Assembly (NCBI GenBank): GCA_016466735.1
Contig: JAAOED010000009.1
Span: forward strand, 1-64,000
Length of the DNA: 64,000 nucleotides
Direction: 5' to 3'
DNA from: Weissella confusa
Lineage (GTDB): Bacteria; Bacillota; Bacilli; Lactobacillales; Lactobacillaceae
In this document: in pieces, positions 26,086 through 36,059 of the stretch
Numbering within the stretch: the first letter of the stretch is position 1
How the letters are laid out: each line of letters opens with the position of its first letter
Notes under the pieces: model-generated
Told to the model about the DNA's origin: nothing
What the model saw: only the letters and a program-made list of their open reading frames with translations
The model's database searches: none
Made by a program: the position numbers and the translations under genes

Positions 26086-26117
26086 AAAGCTCATGGTGCG
26101 GCCATGAGCTTTTTCTT
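26086..26117 (+). terminator. intrinsic terminator
   Basis: An 11-bp stem AAAGCTCATGG / CCATGAGCTTT with loop tgcgg and a T run. Confidence 0.92.
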
Positions 26118-26175
26118 TTATTATCCGAAAAAGGCGAGTAAACTAACGTTGTCAAACAGAACGTGAGGAATGATT

Positions 26176-27919
26176 ATGTTTCGAATAGGAAAACGATATT
26201 TACAACCCATTCCGGTCATACTGGCGGTGTTGTTTTTAATGGTTCAAGTATCGGCGGATTTGTCATTGCCGACAATTACGTCGAACATTATTAATAAAGG
26301 AATTGCCCAAAACGATATCGACTACATCTGGCGTATGGGTGGCATCATGTTGCTGATTGCCATTGCCGGATGGTCAGGGGCTGCGTTGAATGTGTTCTTT
26401 GCGGCGACTCAGAGTCAACGTTTGGGGATGAAGTTGCGTAGTTCGTTATTCCGCAAGGTCACGTTTATGGATGCGAAAAACGTCGATAAGTTTGGAAACG
26501 CAACGTTGATTACGCGAACGACGAATGACGTCACACAAATTCAAAACGTGTTCCAAACGGTCTTGCGTATGATGTTGATGTCACCACTTTTGTTTGTGGG
26601 TGCTTCCATCATGGCATGGCGTTTGGATCATCGTTTAACGATGGTTTTCGCAGTGGCGTTGCCAGTTTTGGCCCTCGCTGTGTTTATCAATATGCGCATC
26701 TCGGTACCGCGTTTTAAGACGATGCAAAAGAAGGTTGATAAAATCAATCTGATTTTCCAGCAGGGACTGACTGGTGTGCGCGTTATCCGTGCGTTTGATC
26801 GTGATGACTACGAGGTTGATAAATTTAAAGAGGCCAACTATGATTTGACGCACACAGCACGTGTTGTCTTTACAACAGTTGCGATGATGATGCCAGTGAT
26901 GACGATTATTTTGTCATTCACTAACGTTGGGATTGTCTGGTTGGGGGCCAAGTTGATTGGTGCTGACCTGATGCCAATGGGAAACTTGGTGGCATTTTTG
27001 ACGTACGCGACCCAAATTTTGATGAGTTTTATGCAACTATCAATGGTGATTGTTATGGTGCCACGTGCCCAAGCGTCAGCAGACCGTATTAATGAAGTCT
27101 TGGACTCAGCTGACACGATTACGGATGCTGATAAAACGGTGGCATTGCCTGAGGGACCAGCATCGTTGGCGTTTGAAGATGTGTCATATCGATTTGAAGG
27201 TGCTGAGCGACCGGCTTTGAGTCATATCACCGCGCAAGCAACAGCGGGGCAAACGATGGCGATTATCGGTGGAACCGGCTCAGGTAAGTCGACGCTGGTT
27301 AACTTGATTCCGCGTTTGCTTGATGCAACCAGTGGTCACGTTGAACTATCAGGGGTTGATGTCAAAAAGCTTTCCCAACACGATTTGCACGAGGCGGTAT
27401 CAATTACCCAACAGAAAGCGACATTGTTCACTGGAACGGTCCGCTCAAACATGACGTTCGGGATGCCATATGCGACGGACGAACAAATCTGGGATGCCTT
27501 GAAAATTGCGCAAGCGGATGATTTTATTCAAGAACAAGGTGGCTTGGATATGACGGTTGAGCAGGGCGGGGCTAACTTCTCAGGAGGTCAGCGTCAACGT
27601 TTGGCGATTGCCCGTACTTTGATTAAAGACGAAGGTTTATGTGTTTGATGATTCGTTCTCAGCGCTAGACTTTGCCACGGATGCCCGTTTGCGGGCTGCT
27701 ATTAATGTGGACGAACGTTTGGCACCGGCAATCAATGTAATTGTTGCCCAACGAATTGCGACGGTTATGAATGCCGACGTCATTGTGGTGCTAGACAATG
27801 GCGAATTAGCCGGCGTTGGCTCTCACCAAGAGCTAGCCAAGACTTGCCCAGCATATCAAGAAATTATGCGGAGCCAATTGTCTGAAGCGGATTTGAAGGA
27901 GGTCGGGATTCATGCGTAG
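26176..27919 (+). pseudogene. heterodimeric ABC exporter subunit, frameshifted (LmrC/EfrA-like)
   Basis: An ABC exporter half with six membrane helices (about residues 1-310) and an ATPase domain. The frame breaks at 27634-27635, where an extra G after KDE sends it to a stop at 27648. Removing one G restores a single 580-aa protein continuing VYVFDDSFSALD. Walker A is GGTGSGKST and the signature FSGGQRQRLAIAR. Walker B ends DD instead of DE, and the switch His is replaced by Gln (IVAQRIAT), so this is the degenerate-site subunit of a multidrug exporter. The start at 26176 fits the gagg SD. A sequencing error cannot be excluded. Confidence 0.85.
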
Positions 27920-29750
27920 TTATACTAGTGGCGGCCGCAGTGGTGGCCGTGGCGGCATGGGACGACCTGTCGAAAAAGCCGTTAATTTCTGGCCAACTGT
28001 CATTCGCTTGTTTAAGTACTTGCGTAAGGATCGTGCCGGCGTTATCTTCTCGTTGATTATCGCAGCGGTATCAGTTGTGTTGTCAGTCCGTGCGCCAAAG
28101 GTTTTGGGTGAAGCGACAACCGTTATATTTAATGACGTGACACGCTCAGTGAAAATGCATACCGGCATTCACATTAACATGGATAAGGTTTTCCAAATCT
28201 TGGTGTTCGTGTCGATTTTGTATGTACTGAGTGCGATTTTCTCAATCACGCAGCAATGGATTATGACCCGGATTGCGCAACGCACGGTCTATCAATTGCG
28301 TCAAGATTTCAAAGTGAAAATGACGAAGTTGCCGGTGTCGTATTATGATACCCACCAAAACGGGGACATCATGTCACGTGTTGTTAACGACATGGATAAT
28401 ATCTCAGGAACGCTAAATCAGTCACTGATTCAGTTGGTGACATCAGCTTTGACATTCGTCGGTGTTATTTACTTTATGCTGACAATTAGCTGGCAATTGT
28501 CATTGGTCGCATTTGCAACAGTTCCAATTTCATTGTTAATTGTGCGAACAATTGCGCCATTGTCACAGCGTTTCTTTGCTCGTCAGCAGGCGTCACTTGG
28601 TTTGTTGAATGACCAAGTTGAAGAAACGTTTGCGGGCCACACGGTGGTGAAGACGTTTAACCAAGAAAAGAACGTCATGGTTGATTTTGATGCACAAAAC
28701 GAAACGTATTATAAGTCAGCATGGAAAGCACAATTCGTTTCGACGTTGATTTTCCCATCGATGCGTTTCGTCAATAATTTGGATTACCTGGCGATGGCTG
28801 TAATTGGTGGTATTAAGGTGGCGTCAGGAACGGTCAGCTTGGGTGATGTCCAAGCGATGTTGCAGTATACGAATCAGTTTAGTCAGCCAATCACCCAAAT
28901 TGCCAACTTAACGAATACGATTCAAGCGACAGTGGCCTCAGCTGAGCGTATTTTTGAAGTTCTGGATGAGCCAGAGATGGATAATCCAGAACCAGTCGAA
29001 CCGATTGAAACGGACGACTTGGTGACCTTTGAAAACGTGGCCTTTAGTTATGTGCCTGATCAGCCACTGATGACCGATTATAATATGTCGGTGAAGCCGG
29101 GTGAGATGGTTGCGATTGTAGGGCCGACCGGGGCAGGTAAGTCGACGATGATTAACCTGTTGGAGCGTTTTTATGACACGACGTCAGGGACAATTCGTCT
29201 GCGTGGCTTAGATACTAAGTCAATGAGTCGCCAGTCCTTGCGTCATCACTTTGCGATGGTGCTCCAGGAAACGTGGTTGTTCTCAGGCACGATTATGGAC
29301 AATTTGCGTTATGGTCGTTTGGATGCGACGGATGACTTTATCTACGAAGCAGCCAAGATGGCCCACGCAGACGATTTCATTAAGACGCTACCCGATGGTT
29401 ATGATACGGTGCTGAATGAAGAAGCAACCAACATTTCACAAGGTCAGCGTCAATTGCTAACGATTGCGCGTGCATTCGTTGCTGATCCGGAAATTTTGAT
29501 TTTGGATGAAGCGACGAGTTCAGTTGATACGCGTACGGAACGGATGATTCAAGACGCGATGGCCCGTTTGATGGCTGGCCGTACCAGCTTCGTTGTGGCT
29601 CACCGTCTATCAACGATTCGTTACGCGGACCAGATTTTGGTAATGGAACACGGTAATATCGTTGAACGTGGTAAGCATGACGACTTGTTAGCTGCAAATG
29701 GCGCTTATGCAAAGTTGTATAATTCGCAATTTGCTGAAAATGTTGGCTAA
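27912..29750 (+). CDS. heterodimeric ABC exporter subunit, catalytic (LmrD/EfrB-like)
   Basis: A 612-aa ABC exporter half. It has a Gly/Arg-rich cytoplasmic N-terminus (SGGRSGGRGGMGRP), six membrane helices (about residues 35-330), and an ATPase domain with Walker A GPTGAGKST, signature ISQGQRQLLTIAR, Walker B ILDEATSSVD with catalytic Glu, and switch His in VAHRLST. It pairs with the upstream subunit, which has the non-canonical site, as in LmrCD and EfrAB. The start overlaps the previous stop by 8 nt. Likely substrates are drugs or amphiphiles. If the upstream frameshift is real, this subunit lacks its partner. Confidence 0.92.
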   Translation: MRSYTSGGRSGGRGGMGRPVEKAVNFWPTVIRLFKYLRKDRAGVIFSLIIAAVSVVLSVRAPKVLGEATTVIFNDVTRSVKMHTGIHINMDKVFQILVFVSILYVLSAIFSITQQWIMTRIAQRTVYQLRQDFKVKMTKLPVSYYDTHQNGDIMSRVVNDMDNISGTLNQSLIQLVTSALTFVGVIYFMLTISWQLSLVAFATVPISLLIVRTIAPLSQRFFARQQASLGLLNDQVEETFAGHTVVKTFNQEKNVMVDFDAQNETYYKSAWKAQFVSTLIFPSMRFVNNLDYLAMAVIGGIKVASGTVSLGDVQAMLQYTNQFSQPITQIANLTNTIQATVASAERIFEVLDEPEMDNPEPVEPIETDDLVTFENVAFSYVPDQPLMTDYNMSVKPGEMVAIVGPTGAGKSTMINLLERFYDTTSGTIRLRGLDTKSMSRQSLRHHFAMVLQETWLFSGTIMDNLRYGRLDATDDFIYEAAKMAHADDFIKTLPDGYDTVLNEEATNISQGQRQLLTIARAFVADPEILILDEATSSVDTRTERMIQDAMARLMAGRTSFVVAHRLSTIRYADQILVMEHGNIVERGKHDDLLAANGAYAKLYNSQFAENVG

Positions 29751-29778
29751 CATCATGTTAAGATTTCGATGAAAATGT

Positions 29779-29807
29779 AACCAGTGCGTGATGGCACTGG
29801 TTTTTTT
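29779..29807 (+). terminator. intrinsic terminator
   Basis: The stem AACCAGTG / GCACTGGTT (29779-29802 with loop) is followed by a run of seven T. Confidence 0.88.
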
Positions 29808-29869
29808 GTCGATTGTACTGCTACAATAGACGTACGATTGTGAGTAGGTAGGAAAGTGGGGATTAGCAA

Positions 29870-31315
29870 ATGATTGAACATTGGATAAACACTGCGCTAA
29901 TCGTCTTGTTAATCGCGAATACGTTAGGAGCGATTGTCACGGTTTTCCGTGATCGAAACCGTGATATTACGACGGTTTGGGCGTGGATGCTGGTGCTGTT
30001 ATTGTTCCCAGTTTTTGGTTTTGCGTTCTATTTCTTCTTTGGGCGTAAGTTATCAAATAAGCGTATTTTTGACATTCGAACGCAACGTGTCATGGGTATT
30101 GACCGCATTGCGAAGAAGCAAAAGAAGCAAATGGCACACATTGCCACAGCCGATTATCAAGAGGAACAGACGTTTGTTCGTTTGTTTCTGAATAATGAAC
30201 AAGCGATTTTTACAAATGAAAATCATGTCTCAGTTATCACGGATGGTAAAGACAAATTTGCGCAATTGTTTGCGGATATCGAACAAGCCAAGCATCACGT
30301 GAATGTTGAGTACTATACGATTTATGATGATGAAATCGGAAATCAACTAGTTGATTTGTTGACGAAGAAAGCAGCTGAAGGTGTGCGTGTTCGTGTCATT
30401 TATGACATGTGGGGGTCAGGTGGTCGCCACAAGAAGATGTTCAAGCGCTTGCATGACGCTGGTGGCCAAATTGAAACATTTTTGATTCATGATTGGCAGC
30501 CTTTTTCATTCCGCGTGAACAATCATGATCACCGCAAGCTAGTGATTATCGACGGTAATATCGGTTACATTGGTGGCTTTAACGTGGGTGATCAATATCT
30601 GGGCAAGAAAAAGAAGTTTGGATACTGGCGTGATACGCATTTGCGTGTTGAAGGTGACGCAGTATTGGCGATGCAAAGTCGCTTCTTCATGGATTGGAAT
30701 GCAACGACAACTGAAGAAAAGTTGCAGTTCAGTGATGATTATTTCCCAGATAGTACGCAAGCCGGGGATGTTGCGATGCAGATTGTATCATCAGGACCAG
30801 AGTCAGATTCAAAGCAAATTTATCAAGGGTACTTGCATATGATTGCGATAGCTCGTGAAAGTATCACGATTCAATCGCCATACTTTATTCCGAACCAAGC
30901 GATTATGGATGTGCTATCTGTGGCCGCTCGTTCAGGGGTGAAGGTGCGCATCATGATTCCAAGTATGCCGGATCACCCGTTTGTCTATCGTGCGACGGAA
31001 TACTATGCGCGTGCGATGGTCCGAGCGGGCGCCGAAGTTTATACGTATGACAAGGGATTCTTGCATGCTAAGACATTGGTGATTGACGATAAGATTGTTT
31101 CGGTCGGTAGTGCCAACATGGATATTCGTTCATTCGCTTTGAACTTTGAAGTGAATGCCTTTATGTACAGCCGTCGATTGGCTGCGGAAATGAATCAGAT
31201 TTTTGAAAAGGATTTGCGGGTTTCAACGCGCTTGACCCGTCAATACTTCGATAACCAATCAGGATGGCGTAAGTTTAAGCAAATGTTCTCACGTTTGCTG
31301 ACGCCAATTTTGTAA
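29870..31315 (+). CDS. cls: cardiolipin synthase
   Basis: A 481-aa membrane enzyme condensing two phosphatidylglycerols to cardiolipin. Two N-terminal membrane helices (about residues 5-60) carry the NTLGAIVTVFRDRNRD region. Two phospholipase D motifs follow: HDHRKLVIIDG near residue 219 and HAKTLVIDD near residue 398, each H.K....D. The length and order are standard for bacterial Cls. It is monocistronic with its own terminator. Confidence 0.95.
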   Translation: MIEHWINTALIVLLIANTLGAIVTVFRDRNRDITTVWAWMLVLLLFPVFGFAFYFFFGRKLSNKRIFDIRTQRVMGIDRIAKKQKKQMAHIATADYQEEQTFVRLFLNNEQAIFTNENHVSVITDGKDKFAQLFADIEQAKHHVNVEYYTIYDDEIGNQLVDLLTKKAAEGVRVRVIYDMWGSGGRHKKMFKRLHDAGGQIETFLIHDWQPFSFRVNNHDHRKLVIIDGNIGYIGGFNVGDQYLGKKKKFGYWRDTHLRVEGDAVLAMQSRFFMDWNATTTEEKLQFSDDYFPDSTQAGDVAMQIVSSGPESDSKQIYQGYLHMIAIARESITIQSPYFIPNQAIMDVLSVAARSGVKVRIMIPSMPDHPFVYRATEYYARAMVRAGAEVYTYDKGFLHAKTLVIDDKIVSVGSANMDIRSFALNFEVNAFMYSRRLAAEMNQIFEKDLRVSTRLTRQYFDNQSGWRKFKQMFSRLLTPIL

Positions 31316-31317
31316 AC

Positions 31318-31347
31318 AAAAACACGGCAATTTTGCCGTGTTTTTTC
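31318..31347 (+). terminator. intrinsic terminator
   Basis: A 10-bp stem AACACGGCAA / TTGCCGTGTT with a run of T. Confidence 0.92.
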
Positions 31348-31402
31348 ACTATAGAAGCGTATAATACAGGGTATTAACGGATAAGATAACGAGGCAATGA
31401 AA

Positions 31403-32257
31403 ATGGAATTTCGAACATTAGCAAATGGGGTAAAGATGCCGGTACTTGGGTACGGTGTTGCGCAAGTGCAAGGCGCTGACGCTACCCAAGCAGTAAAGGA
31501 TGCCATTGCGACCGGCTATCGCATGATTGATACAGCTGTGATTTATGACAATGAAGGCGATATTGGTCGCGCAATTGCCGAAAGTGATGTTGACCGTCGT
31601 GACTTGTTTTTGACAACCAAGGTTTGGGTGCAAGACATGAGCTACGAGGGAGCAAAGGCTTCTGTCGCACGTTCATTAGAATTGCTGGGAACTGATTACT
31701 TGGATTTGGTGTTGTTGCACCACCCAATTGGGGACATCTGGGGTGCTTGGCGTGCGCTAGAAGAAGATTATAAAGCCGGTCGTATTCGTGCAATTGGTGT
31801 GTCGAACTTCTCGCCAGCGTTGATGACGCAATTTGTGGCATTGAACGACATCGCGCCAATGGTGAACCAAATTGAAAACCATCCTTTCCACCAACAAGCA
31901 GATAAGGTGTCGTACTTCCAAGAACAAGGCATCTTGGTTGAAGCGTGGGCACCGTTTGCGGAGGGGATGCATGATGTATTCCATTCACCAATTTTGACTA
32001 AGATTGCTGAGAACCACGGTAAAGAAGTGGGTCACGTTATTTTGCGTTGGTTGCTTCAACGAGGTATTAGCACAATTCCAAAGTCAATGAAGCCAGCGCG
32101 AATGGCCTCTAATTTGGATGTATTTGATTTTGAATTAACAGACGACGAAATGGCACAAATTGCCACGATGAATACGGGTGAAACTTTGTTTGGCGGATCA
32201 GATGATCCCGATGTTGCCCATGTGCAAAAGATGTTGAATTGGACCGTAACACACTAG
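31403..32257 (+). CDS. aldo/keto reductase
   Basis: A 284-aa NADPH-dependent oxidoreductase of the 2,5-diketogluconate reductase group. The catalytic tetrad is visible: Asp and Tyr in MIDTAVIYDNE near residue 43-50, Lys in LTTKVWVQD near residue 75, and His in VLLHHPIG near residue 108. The cofactor loop is IPKSMKPARMASNLDVFDFELT. The TIM-barrel length is normal. The ATG at 31403 is preferred because cgagg lies 8 nt upstream. The substrate is unknown. A 44-aa membrane protein gene follows 10 nt later. Confidence 0.9.
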   Translation: MEFRTLANGVKMPVLGYGVAQVQGADATQAVKDAIATGYRMIDTAVIYDNEGDIGRAIAESDVDRRDLFLTTKVWVQDMSYEGAKASVARSLELLGTDYLDLVLLHHPIGDIWGAWRALEEDYKAGRIRAIGVSNFSPALMTQFVALNDIAPMVNQIENHPFHQQADKVSYFQEQGILVEAWAPFAEGMHDVFHSPILTKIAENHGKEVGHVILRWLLQRGISTIPKSMKPARMASNLDVFDFELTDDEMAQIATMNTGETLFGGSDDPDVAHVQKMLNWTVTH

Positions 32258-32267
32258 GAGAAGTAGT

Positions 32268-32402
32268 ATGTGGTTTTTGATTATTTTGATTTTGGTCGGA
32301 CTGTTTGTGTACACGCAATCACGCAAGGCACGTCACGACCATGAAATGCGTAACAAGGCACAAGTCTTGGAAGGCGAATTCAAGGACGTGACCAAGAAGT
32401 AA
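32268..32402 (+). CDS. small single-pass membrane protein, 44 aa
   Basis: A short protein with an N-terminal membrane helix (WFLIILILVGLFVY) and a charged cytoplasmic tail ending EGEFKDVTKK. The start has a strong aggagaag SD 7 nt upstream. It is 10 nt downstream of the aldo/keto reductase gene and likely cotranscribed. The function is not recognised. Confidence 0.7.
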   Translation: MWFLIILILVGLFVYTQSRKARHDHEMRNKAQVLEGEFKDVTKK

Positions 32403-32516
32403 GGTGAAAGGGGCTAATCTACGCGGATTGATCTCTTTTTACTATCGTCAGGCACCGAAATACCCTGTATAATGGTAGGGACAGAAAAATTAGACAGAAT
32501 AGGAGCGCGATAAATA

Positions 32517-34367
32517 ATGGACATTCAAGAAATGAAGGCGCGCCAATCTCACATTCGTAACTTTAGTATTGTGGCTCACATTGACCACGGTAAGTCGACG
32601 ATTTCAGATCGTATTCTGGAAGCAACGCACACGGTTACTGAACGTGAGATGCAAAATCAATTGCTCGACACGATGGATTTGGAACGTGAACGTGGTATCA
32701 CGATTAAGATGAATGCGGTTGAAGTTCACTACAAGGCGAACGACGGCGAGACGTACATCTTCCACTTGGTTGATACACCAGGTCACGTCGACTTCTCTTA
32801 TGAAGTGTCTCGTTCATTGGCTGCGGCTGATGGTGCGATTTTGGTTGTTGACGCCGCCCAAGGTGTTGAAGCCCAAACGTTGGCAAACGTTTACTTGGCG
32901 TTGGAAAACGATTTGGAAATCTTGCCATTGATCAACAAGATTGACTTACCAGCCGCTGATCCAGAGGCTGTTCGTGCTGAAATCGAAGATGTGATCGGTA
33001 TTGATGCATCTGAAGCCGTTTTGGCATCAGCTAAGCAAGGTATTGGTATTCCAGAATTGCTTGAGCAAATCGTGGCGAAGATTCCTGCACCAGAGGGTGA
33101 TTTGGAAGCACCATTGCAAGCGTTGATTTTTGACTCAGCCTACGATTCGTACAAGGGTGTTATTTTGACCGTTCGTGTGAAGGAAGGGGTTATGAAGCCG
33201 GGTGATAAGATTCGCTTCATGAACTCAGGTGCTGAATACGAAATCACAGAAGTTGGTGTGAACTCACCACACCCTGTGAAGCGTGATTTCTTGATGGCTG
33301 GTGATATTGGTTATGTTGCTGCCTCAATCAAGAACATTCGTGACGCACGCCCTGGTGATACGATTACGTCAGTTAAGAACCCAGCAGCTGAAGCGTTGCC
33401 AGGTTACCAACCAATGACGCCGATGGTTTACTCAGGTTTGTACCCAACGGATAACTCAAAGTACAACGACTTGCGTGAAGCGCTTGAAAAGTTGCAATTG
33501 AACGATGCGTCATTGGAATTTGAGCCTGAGACGTCACAAGCATTGGGATTTGGTTTCCGTACTGGATTCTTGGGCTTGTTGCACATGGACGTTGTGCAAG
33601 AGCGTCTTGAACGTGAATTCGATATGGAATTGATTACGACGGCACCATCTGTAACGTACCACGCGTACACGACGGACGGTGAAATGGTTGAAGTGGCTAA
33701 CCCATCAGAGTTGCCTGAAGCCAGTGCCATCAAGTGGATTGAAGAACCATACGTACACGCACAAATCATGGTGCCTAACGAATACGTTGGGGCAGTTATG
33801 GAATTGGCACAACAAAAGCGTGGTGAATTCGATACGATGGATTACTTGGACCAAAACCGCGTTAACGTGAAGTACTACATTCCGTTGTCAGAAATTATCT
33901 TTGACTTCTTCGATAAGTTGAAGTCAAACACGCGTGGTTACGCTTCATTGGACTACGAGATTTCAGGATACCGCAAGTCTGACTTGGTTAAGATTGATAT
34001 CTTGTTGAACGGTGATAAGGTCGATGCCTTGAGCTTTATCGTGCACAAGGACTTTGCTCAAGAACGTTCACGTATTATTACGGCTAAGTTGAAGCAAATC
34101 ATCCCACGTCGTAACTTTGAAATTCCAGTGCAAGCTGCAATCGGTTCAAAGATTGTCTCACGTTCAACGATTAAGGCGTACCGTAAGGACGTTACCTCAA
34201 AGATTCACACGGGTGACCCTGACCGTCGTGCCAAGTTGTTGGATAAGCAAAAGCGTGGAAAGAAGCGCATGAAGGCGGTTGGTACGGTTGATGTGCCACA
34301 AGAAGCCTTTATGGCTGTGCTTAAGGCTGAAGATGATACAGAATTCGCAAAGGGTGCTAATCACTAA
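32517..34367 (+). CDS. lepA: elongation factor 4 (LepA)
   Basis: A 616-aa translational GTPase that back-translocates or remodels stalled ribosomes. The G domain starts with [11 protein letters not shown] near residue 20, followed by the G3 DTPGHVDF near residue 83 and G4 NKID near residue 138. LepA-specific C-terminal features include [27 protein letters not shown] in near-canonical form and [24 protein letters not shown] (32468-32473) lies upstream with a weak TCGTCA -35. Confidence 0.96.
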   Translation: MDIQEMKARQSHIRNFSIVAHIDHGKSTISDRILEATHTVTEREMQNQLLDTMDLERERGITIKMNAVEVHYKANDGETYIFHLVDTPGHVDFSYEVSRSLAAADGAILVVDAAQGVEAQTLANVYLALENDLEILPLINKIDLPAADPEAVRAEIEDVIGIDASEAVLASAKQGIGIPELLEQIVAKIPAPEGDLEAPLQALIFDSAYDSYKGVILTVRVKEGVMKPGDKIRFMNSGAEYEITEVGVNSPHPVKRDFLMAGDIGYVAASIKNIRDARPGDTITSVKNPAAEALPGYQPMTPMVYSGLYPTDNSKYNDLREALEKLQLNDASLEFEPETSQALGFGFRTGFLGLLHMDVVQERLEREFDMELITTAPSVTYHAYTTDGEMVEVANPSELPEASAIKWIEEPYVHAQIMVPNEYVGAVMELAQQKRGEFDTMDYLDQNRVNVKYYIPLSEIIFDFFDKLKSNTRGYASLDYEISGYRKSDLVKIDILLNGDKVDALSFIVHKDFAQERSRIITAKLKQIIPRRNFEIPVQAAIGSKIVSRSTIKAYRKDVTSKIHTGDPDRRAKLLDKQKRGKKRMKAVGTVDVPQEAFMAVLKAEDDTEFAKGANH

Positions 34368-34454
34368 TTGTGAATATTCTGCAAATTTCTTTGGTTGAGA
34401 GACTACCATTCTCTTCGAAGTTATGGTATTATATTCAGGTTAAATAAACTGACT

Positions 34455-34473
34455 CTGGTACGCAATGTACTAG
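34455..34473 (+). promoter_or_regulatory. leader hairpin before rpmE2, candidate L31 autoregulatory site
   Basis: A 7-bp stem CTGGTAC (34455-34461) / GTACTAG (34467-34473) with loop gcaat ends 8 nt before the SD of rpmE2. Ribosomal protein L31 leaders that bind their own protein are known in Firmicutes. The position fits, but the identity is inferred. Confidence 0.4.
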
Positions 34474-34492
34474 GGCGATAAGGAGAAACACG

Positions 34493-34735
34493 ATGAAGGC
34501 TGATATTCACCCAGATTACCACCAAGTGGTTTTCGTTGATTCAACTACTGGTTACAAGCTTTTGACTGGTTCAACTCGTACTTCAAACGAGACGATCGAG
34601 TTCGAAGGTGCTACGTACCCAATGATCCGTGTTGAAGTTACGTCAGATTCACACCCATTCTACACTGGTAAGCAAAAGTTTACTACTGCCGATGGTGCGG
34701 TCGACAAGTTCAACAAGAAGTACGGTTTGGCTTAA
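34493..34735 (+). CDS. rpmE2: 50S ribosomal protein L31 type B
   Basis: An 80-aa ribosomal protein. The N-terminus [16 protein letters not shown] and [10 protein letters not shown] identify bL31. The CXXC zinc motif of type A is absent, so it is the zinc-independent type B, which in many bacteria replaces type A under zinc limitation. An aaggag SD supports the start, and a strong terminator follows. Confidence 0.95.
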   Translation: MKADIHPDYHQVVFVDSTTGYKLLTGSTRTSNETIEFEGATYPMIRVEVTSDSHPFYTGKQKFTTADGAVDKFNKKYGLA

Positions 34736-34755
34736 TTTTAAGCGATTCAATACTG

Positions 34756-34788
34756 AAAAAACACTCAACCTTGGTTGGGTGTTTTTTT
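34756..34788 (+). terminator. intrinsic terminator of rpmE2
   Basis: An A-rich 5' arm with cactcaacc pairs with ggttgggtg, followed by a run of seven T. Confidence 0.92.
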
Positions 34789-34882
34789 GTATTTACTACT
34801 TAATGACTGGGAACTGTATAATAGGGATAATTAAAAAATCTAACTAACTAATCATCTCAAGCAAAAACTAAAGGAATCCAAT

Positions 34883-35371
34883 ATGACGCCAATTGAACAA
34901 GTTGCTCAGAAGCTTAAATCGTTAGGTATTGGTTACACAAGTGTTGAACATCCGCCAGTTTTCACCACTGAAGAAGCTGATAAATTGATTGACGGATATG
35001 CGGGAACGCGTACAAAGACGCTGCTCCTTAATAACAGTAATAAAACCGAGTATTATTTAGTCGTTATGTCTGATGGTGCGCGACTGGATTTGAAGAAATT
35101 CCAATCAACAGTCCAGTCGACACGGCTTAGCATGGCGTCACCAGAACGACTAAAACTCAAACTTGGTGTGACACCTGGGAGTGTATCTATCTTTGGGTTA
35201 CTGAATAATGTTGATCATGATGTTCATGTCTATTTTGATAAGCAAATAATTTCAACGGAAACGCTCGTTTTTCACCCTAATGACAACACACAAACGTGGT
35301 TTATCAAAACTGGCGATGTTATGAAATTCGTACAAGAAATGGGCTTTGAACCAAGCATTGTTGCTTTATAA
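34883..35371 (+). CDS. YbaK/ProX-type aminoacyl-tRNA deacylase
   Basis: A 162-aa cytosolic protein of the YbaK/PrdX family, which hydrolyses mischarged aminoacyl-tRNA in trans (classically Ala-tRNAPro or Cys-tRNAPro). Matching features are the YTSVEHPPVFT opening, the GTRTKTLLLNN segment with the conserved Lys, and TPGSVSIFGLLNN followed by VHVYFDK. The exact substrate tRNA is not predictable. An aaaggaat SD supports the start. A 177-aa unknown gene follows 19 nt later. Confidence 0.85.
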   Translation: MTPIEQVAQKLKSLGIGYTSVEHPPVFTTEEADKLIDGYAGTRTKTLLLNNSNKTEYYLVVMSDGARLDLKKFQSTVQSTRLSMASPERLKLKLGVTPGSVSIFGLLNNVDHDVHVYFDKQIISTETLVFHPNDNTQTWFIKTGDVMKFVQEMGFEPSIVAL

Positions 35372-35390
35372 CTTAAGAAAGAGAAGTAAT

Positions 35391-35924
35391 ATGAAGTTTG
35401 AAATTAATCACGTCGTCGATAACATTTTGGCGGAGCACGAAGATCCCTATGTGGGCTACCAAATTAGTGGGCAGGGGACGACTGAGAGTGCTGAGAAGTT
35501 TTTCAACCGTGAATTGATGACTGAGATTCGTCCATTGGTCGACGAATTGAATGATGATTTAGATGGCACTGGTGTGTTTGAGTTGCACACGGTTCAAGTC
35601 TCATACAATGGGGATGAGTTGGAATTGCGTTTCAAGGTGCCGGTTGATCTGACTGAAACAGCGAGCTACTTTAACGAACTAGATGATGGTGAAGAACGCA
35701 TTGCATCGATTCCAACCACATCAGCAATTCAACTTGCACCACGTACACGTGATGAACAAATGCTATACACGGTTGTTGAGCACCGTTTGCAAAGCCGCAA
35801 GCGTCGTGTTGTCATGGTAGGTGTTAATCTATCTGATATGGCCGAATTCCTAATGACGATTCCAATGAACTTGGCAAAATCATATGATGACGCGCTAGTG
35901 CGTGGGCAAATCGGGCGTCGATAA
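35391..35924 (+). CDS. hypothetical protein, 177 aa
   Basis: I do not recognise this acidic soluble protein. A mixed alpha/beta pattern is seen, with FELHTVQVSYNGDELELRFKVPVD in the middle and a basic patch HRLQSRKRRVVMVGV near residue 130. The ATG at 35391 has agagaag 6 nt upstream. An upstream in-frame start would lie inside the deacylase gene. It is likely cotranscribed with that gene and ends at a terminator. Confidence 0.75.
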   Translation: MKFEINHVVDNILAEHEDPYVGYQISGQGTTESAEKFFNRELMTEIRPLVDELNDDLDGTGVFELHTVQVSYNGDELELRFKVPVDLTETASYFNELDDGEERIASIPTTSAIQLAPRTRDEQMLYTVVEHRLQSRKRRVVMVGVNLSDMAEFLMTIPMNLAKSYDDALVRGQIGRR

Positions 35925-35938
35925 TAGACTATATACTG

Positions 35939-35969
35939 AAAAAATCCAACTTTGCGGTTGGATTTTTTT
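35939..35969 (+). terminator. intrinsic terminator
   Basis: The stem AAAATCCAAC / GTTGGATTTT with loop tttgcg and a T run. Confidence 0.9.
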
Positions 35970-36059
35970 GTGCTGTTTAAAGTGCTTCTTGTCACAAACT
36001 TAAAATAAGCTATATACTATAAACTTGTTTAATAACAAAGTCTTTTTAAGGAGTAAAAT

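Noticed and set aside
27620-27660. Programmed ribosomal frameshift in the ABC exporter gene
   Set aside because: No slippery heptamer or downstream stimulatory structure is seen. A simple one-base insertion or sequencing error explains the break.
31482-31991. 169-codon minus-strand frame inside the aldo/keto reductase gene
   Set aside because: It is a shadow frame with no SD or recognisable features, opposite a gene with a complete catalytic tetrad.
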